Origin: Alphaproteobacteria bacterium
Lineage (GTDB): Bacteria > Pseudomonadota > Alphaproteobacteria > UBA6615
Assembly: GCA_021774445.1 (NCBI GenBank)
Contig: JAJFJA010000019.1
Coordinates: 177,629-241,628 of the forward strand
DNA length: 64,000 bases
Direction: 5' to 3'
The position numbers and the translations under genes were made by a program. Below are positions 63,976-64,000 of the stretch, one piece after another. Within the stretch, counting starts at the first letter, position 1. Every line of letters starts with the position of its first letter. The notes under the pieces were generated by a model. It searched no databases. It was not told the origin of the DNA and saw only the letters and a program-made list of their open reading frames with translations.

Positions 63976-64000
63976 TCCGATTAAGACGATCCCGCTCTAG
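63976..64000 (-). repeat. IS630 right terminal inverted repeat
   Basis: Read on the minus strand it begins CTAGAGCGGGATCG, the partner of the left end. It ends exactly at the window edge, so the flanking target base cannot be checked here. Confidence 0.65.

Larger units (their letters stand above)
62944..64000 (-). mobile_element. IS630-family insertion sequence
   Basis: The element spans about 1057 bases from CTAGAGC (62944-62950) to its inverted copy GCTCTAG (63994-64000), which coincides with the window end. The tips share CTAGAGC..GGATCG-type inverted repeats (about 15 to 16 of the first 21 bases match). IS630/Tc1-mariner elements insert at TA; a CTAG is present at both ends. It encodes one transposase in two frames. 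The size fits the family. Confidence 0.88.

Noticed and set aside
1..64000. tRNA, rRNA and CRISPR genes
   Set aside because: No cloverleaf, rRNA-like stretch or regular short repeat array was found on reading.

Overview
The window looks like chromosomal DNA of a GC-rich alphaproteobacterium, most likely a Rhodospirillales-type lineage. The reasons are the fused ispD-ispF gene, the GGDEF/EAL signalling set, a beta-oxidation cassette with a separate SCP2 protein, a FixK/FNR-type box and a CtrA-like motif. This placement is inference; no rRNA or tRNA gene was seen to confirm it. No CRISPR array or prophage was seen. The only mobile element is an IS630-family insertion sequence at the right edge.

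Layout. 0.3-9.3 kb: kynureninase, transcribed away from a hyuA-hyuB pair, a secreted subtilisin-like protease, and a COG4091-type SAF oxidoreductase coupled to a PCMT-like methyltransferase. 9.4-16.1 kb: a broken P-loop kinase gene next to a leftward isoprenoid block (amidase, ispE, dxs, ispDF), then a PPK2 polyphosphate kinase behind a perfect FNR/FixK box. 16.2-22.8 kb: a PAS histidine kinase, a GAF-GGDEF diguanylate cyclase and small metabolic genes. 22.8-27.3 kb: an ABC-2 exporter (one ATPase, two permeases) interleaved with two methyltransferases, preceded by a leader whose intrinsic terminator abuts the ATPase start codon. 27.5-36.5 kb: fatty-acid oxidation (thiolase, FadN-type bifunctional enzyme, acyl-CoA dehydrogenase) facing an SCP2 protein, acyl-CoA ligase and patatin-like hydrolase. 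36.6-46.3 kb: a GGDEF-EAL protein and amino-acid, hydroxyacid and redox enzymes. 46.4-53.4 kb: a sugar module (FGGY kinase and LsrF/class I aldolase-like enzyme opposite a ROK regulator and a one-permease ABC importer). 53.5-57.5 kb: acyl-CoA dehydrogenase, acyl-CoA ligase, rhodanese and a NiCoT-like transporter. 57.6-61.8 kb: a second sugar-type ABC importer with two complete permease domains in one 761-residue chain. 62-64 kb: an EamA exporter and the IS630 element inserted 27 bp upstream of it.

How it fits together. Three themes recur: CoA-linked lipid and acid catabolism, small-molecule import or export by ABC systems, and second-messenger signalling. The best candidates for new biology are the fused double permease with a FadR-type GntR operator upstream, the terminator-bearing leader of the exporter, and the aldolase/kinase/ROK/ABC sugar module of unknown substrate.
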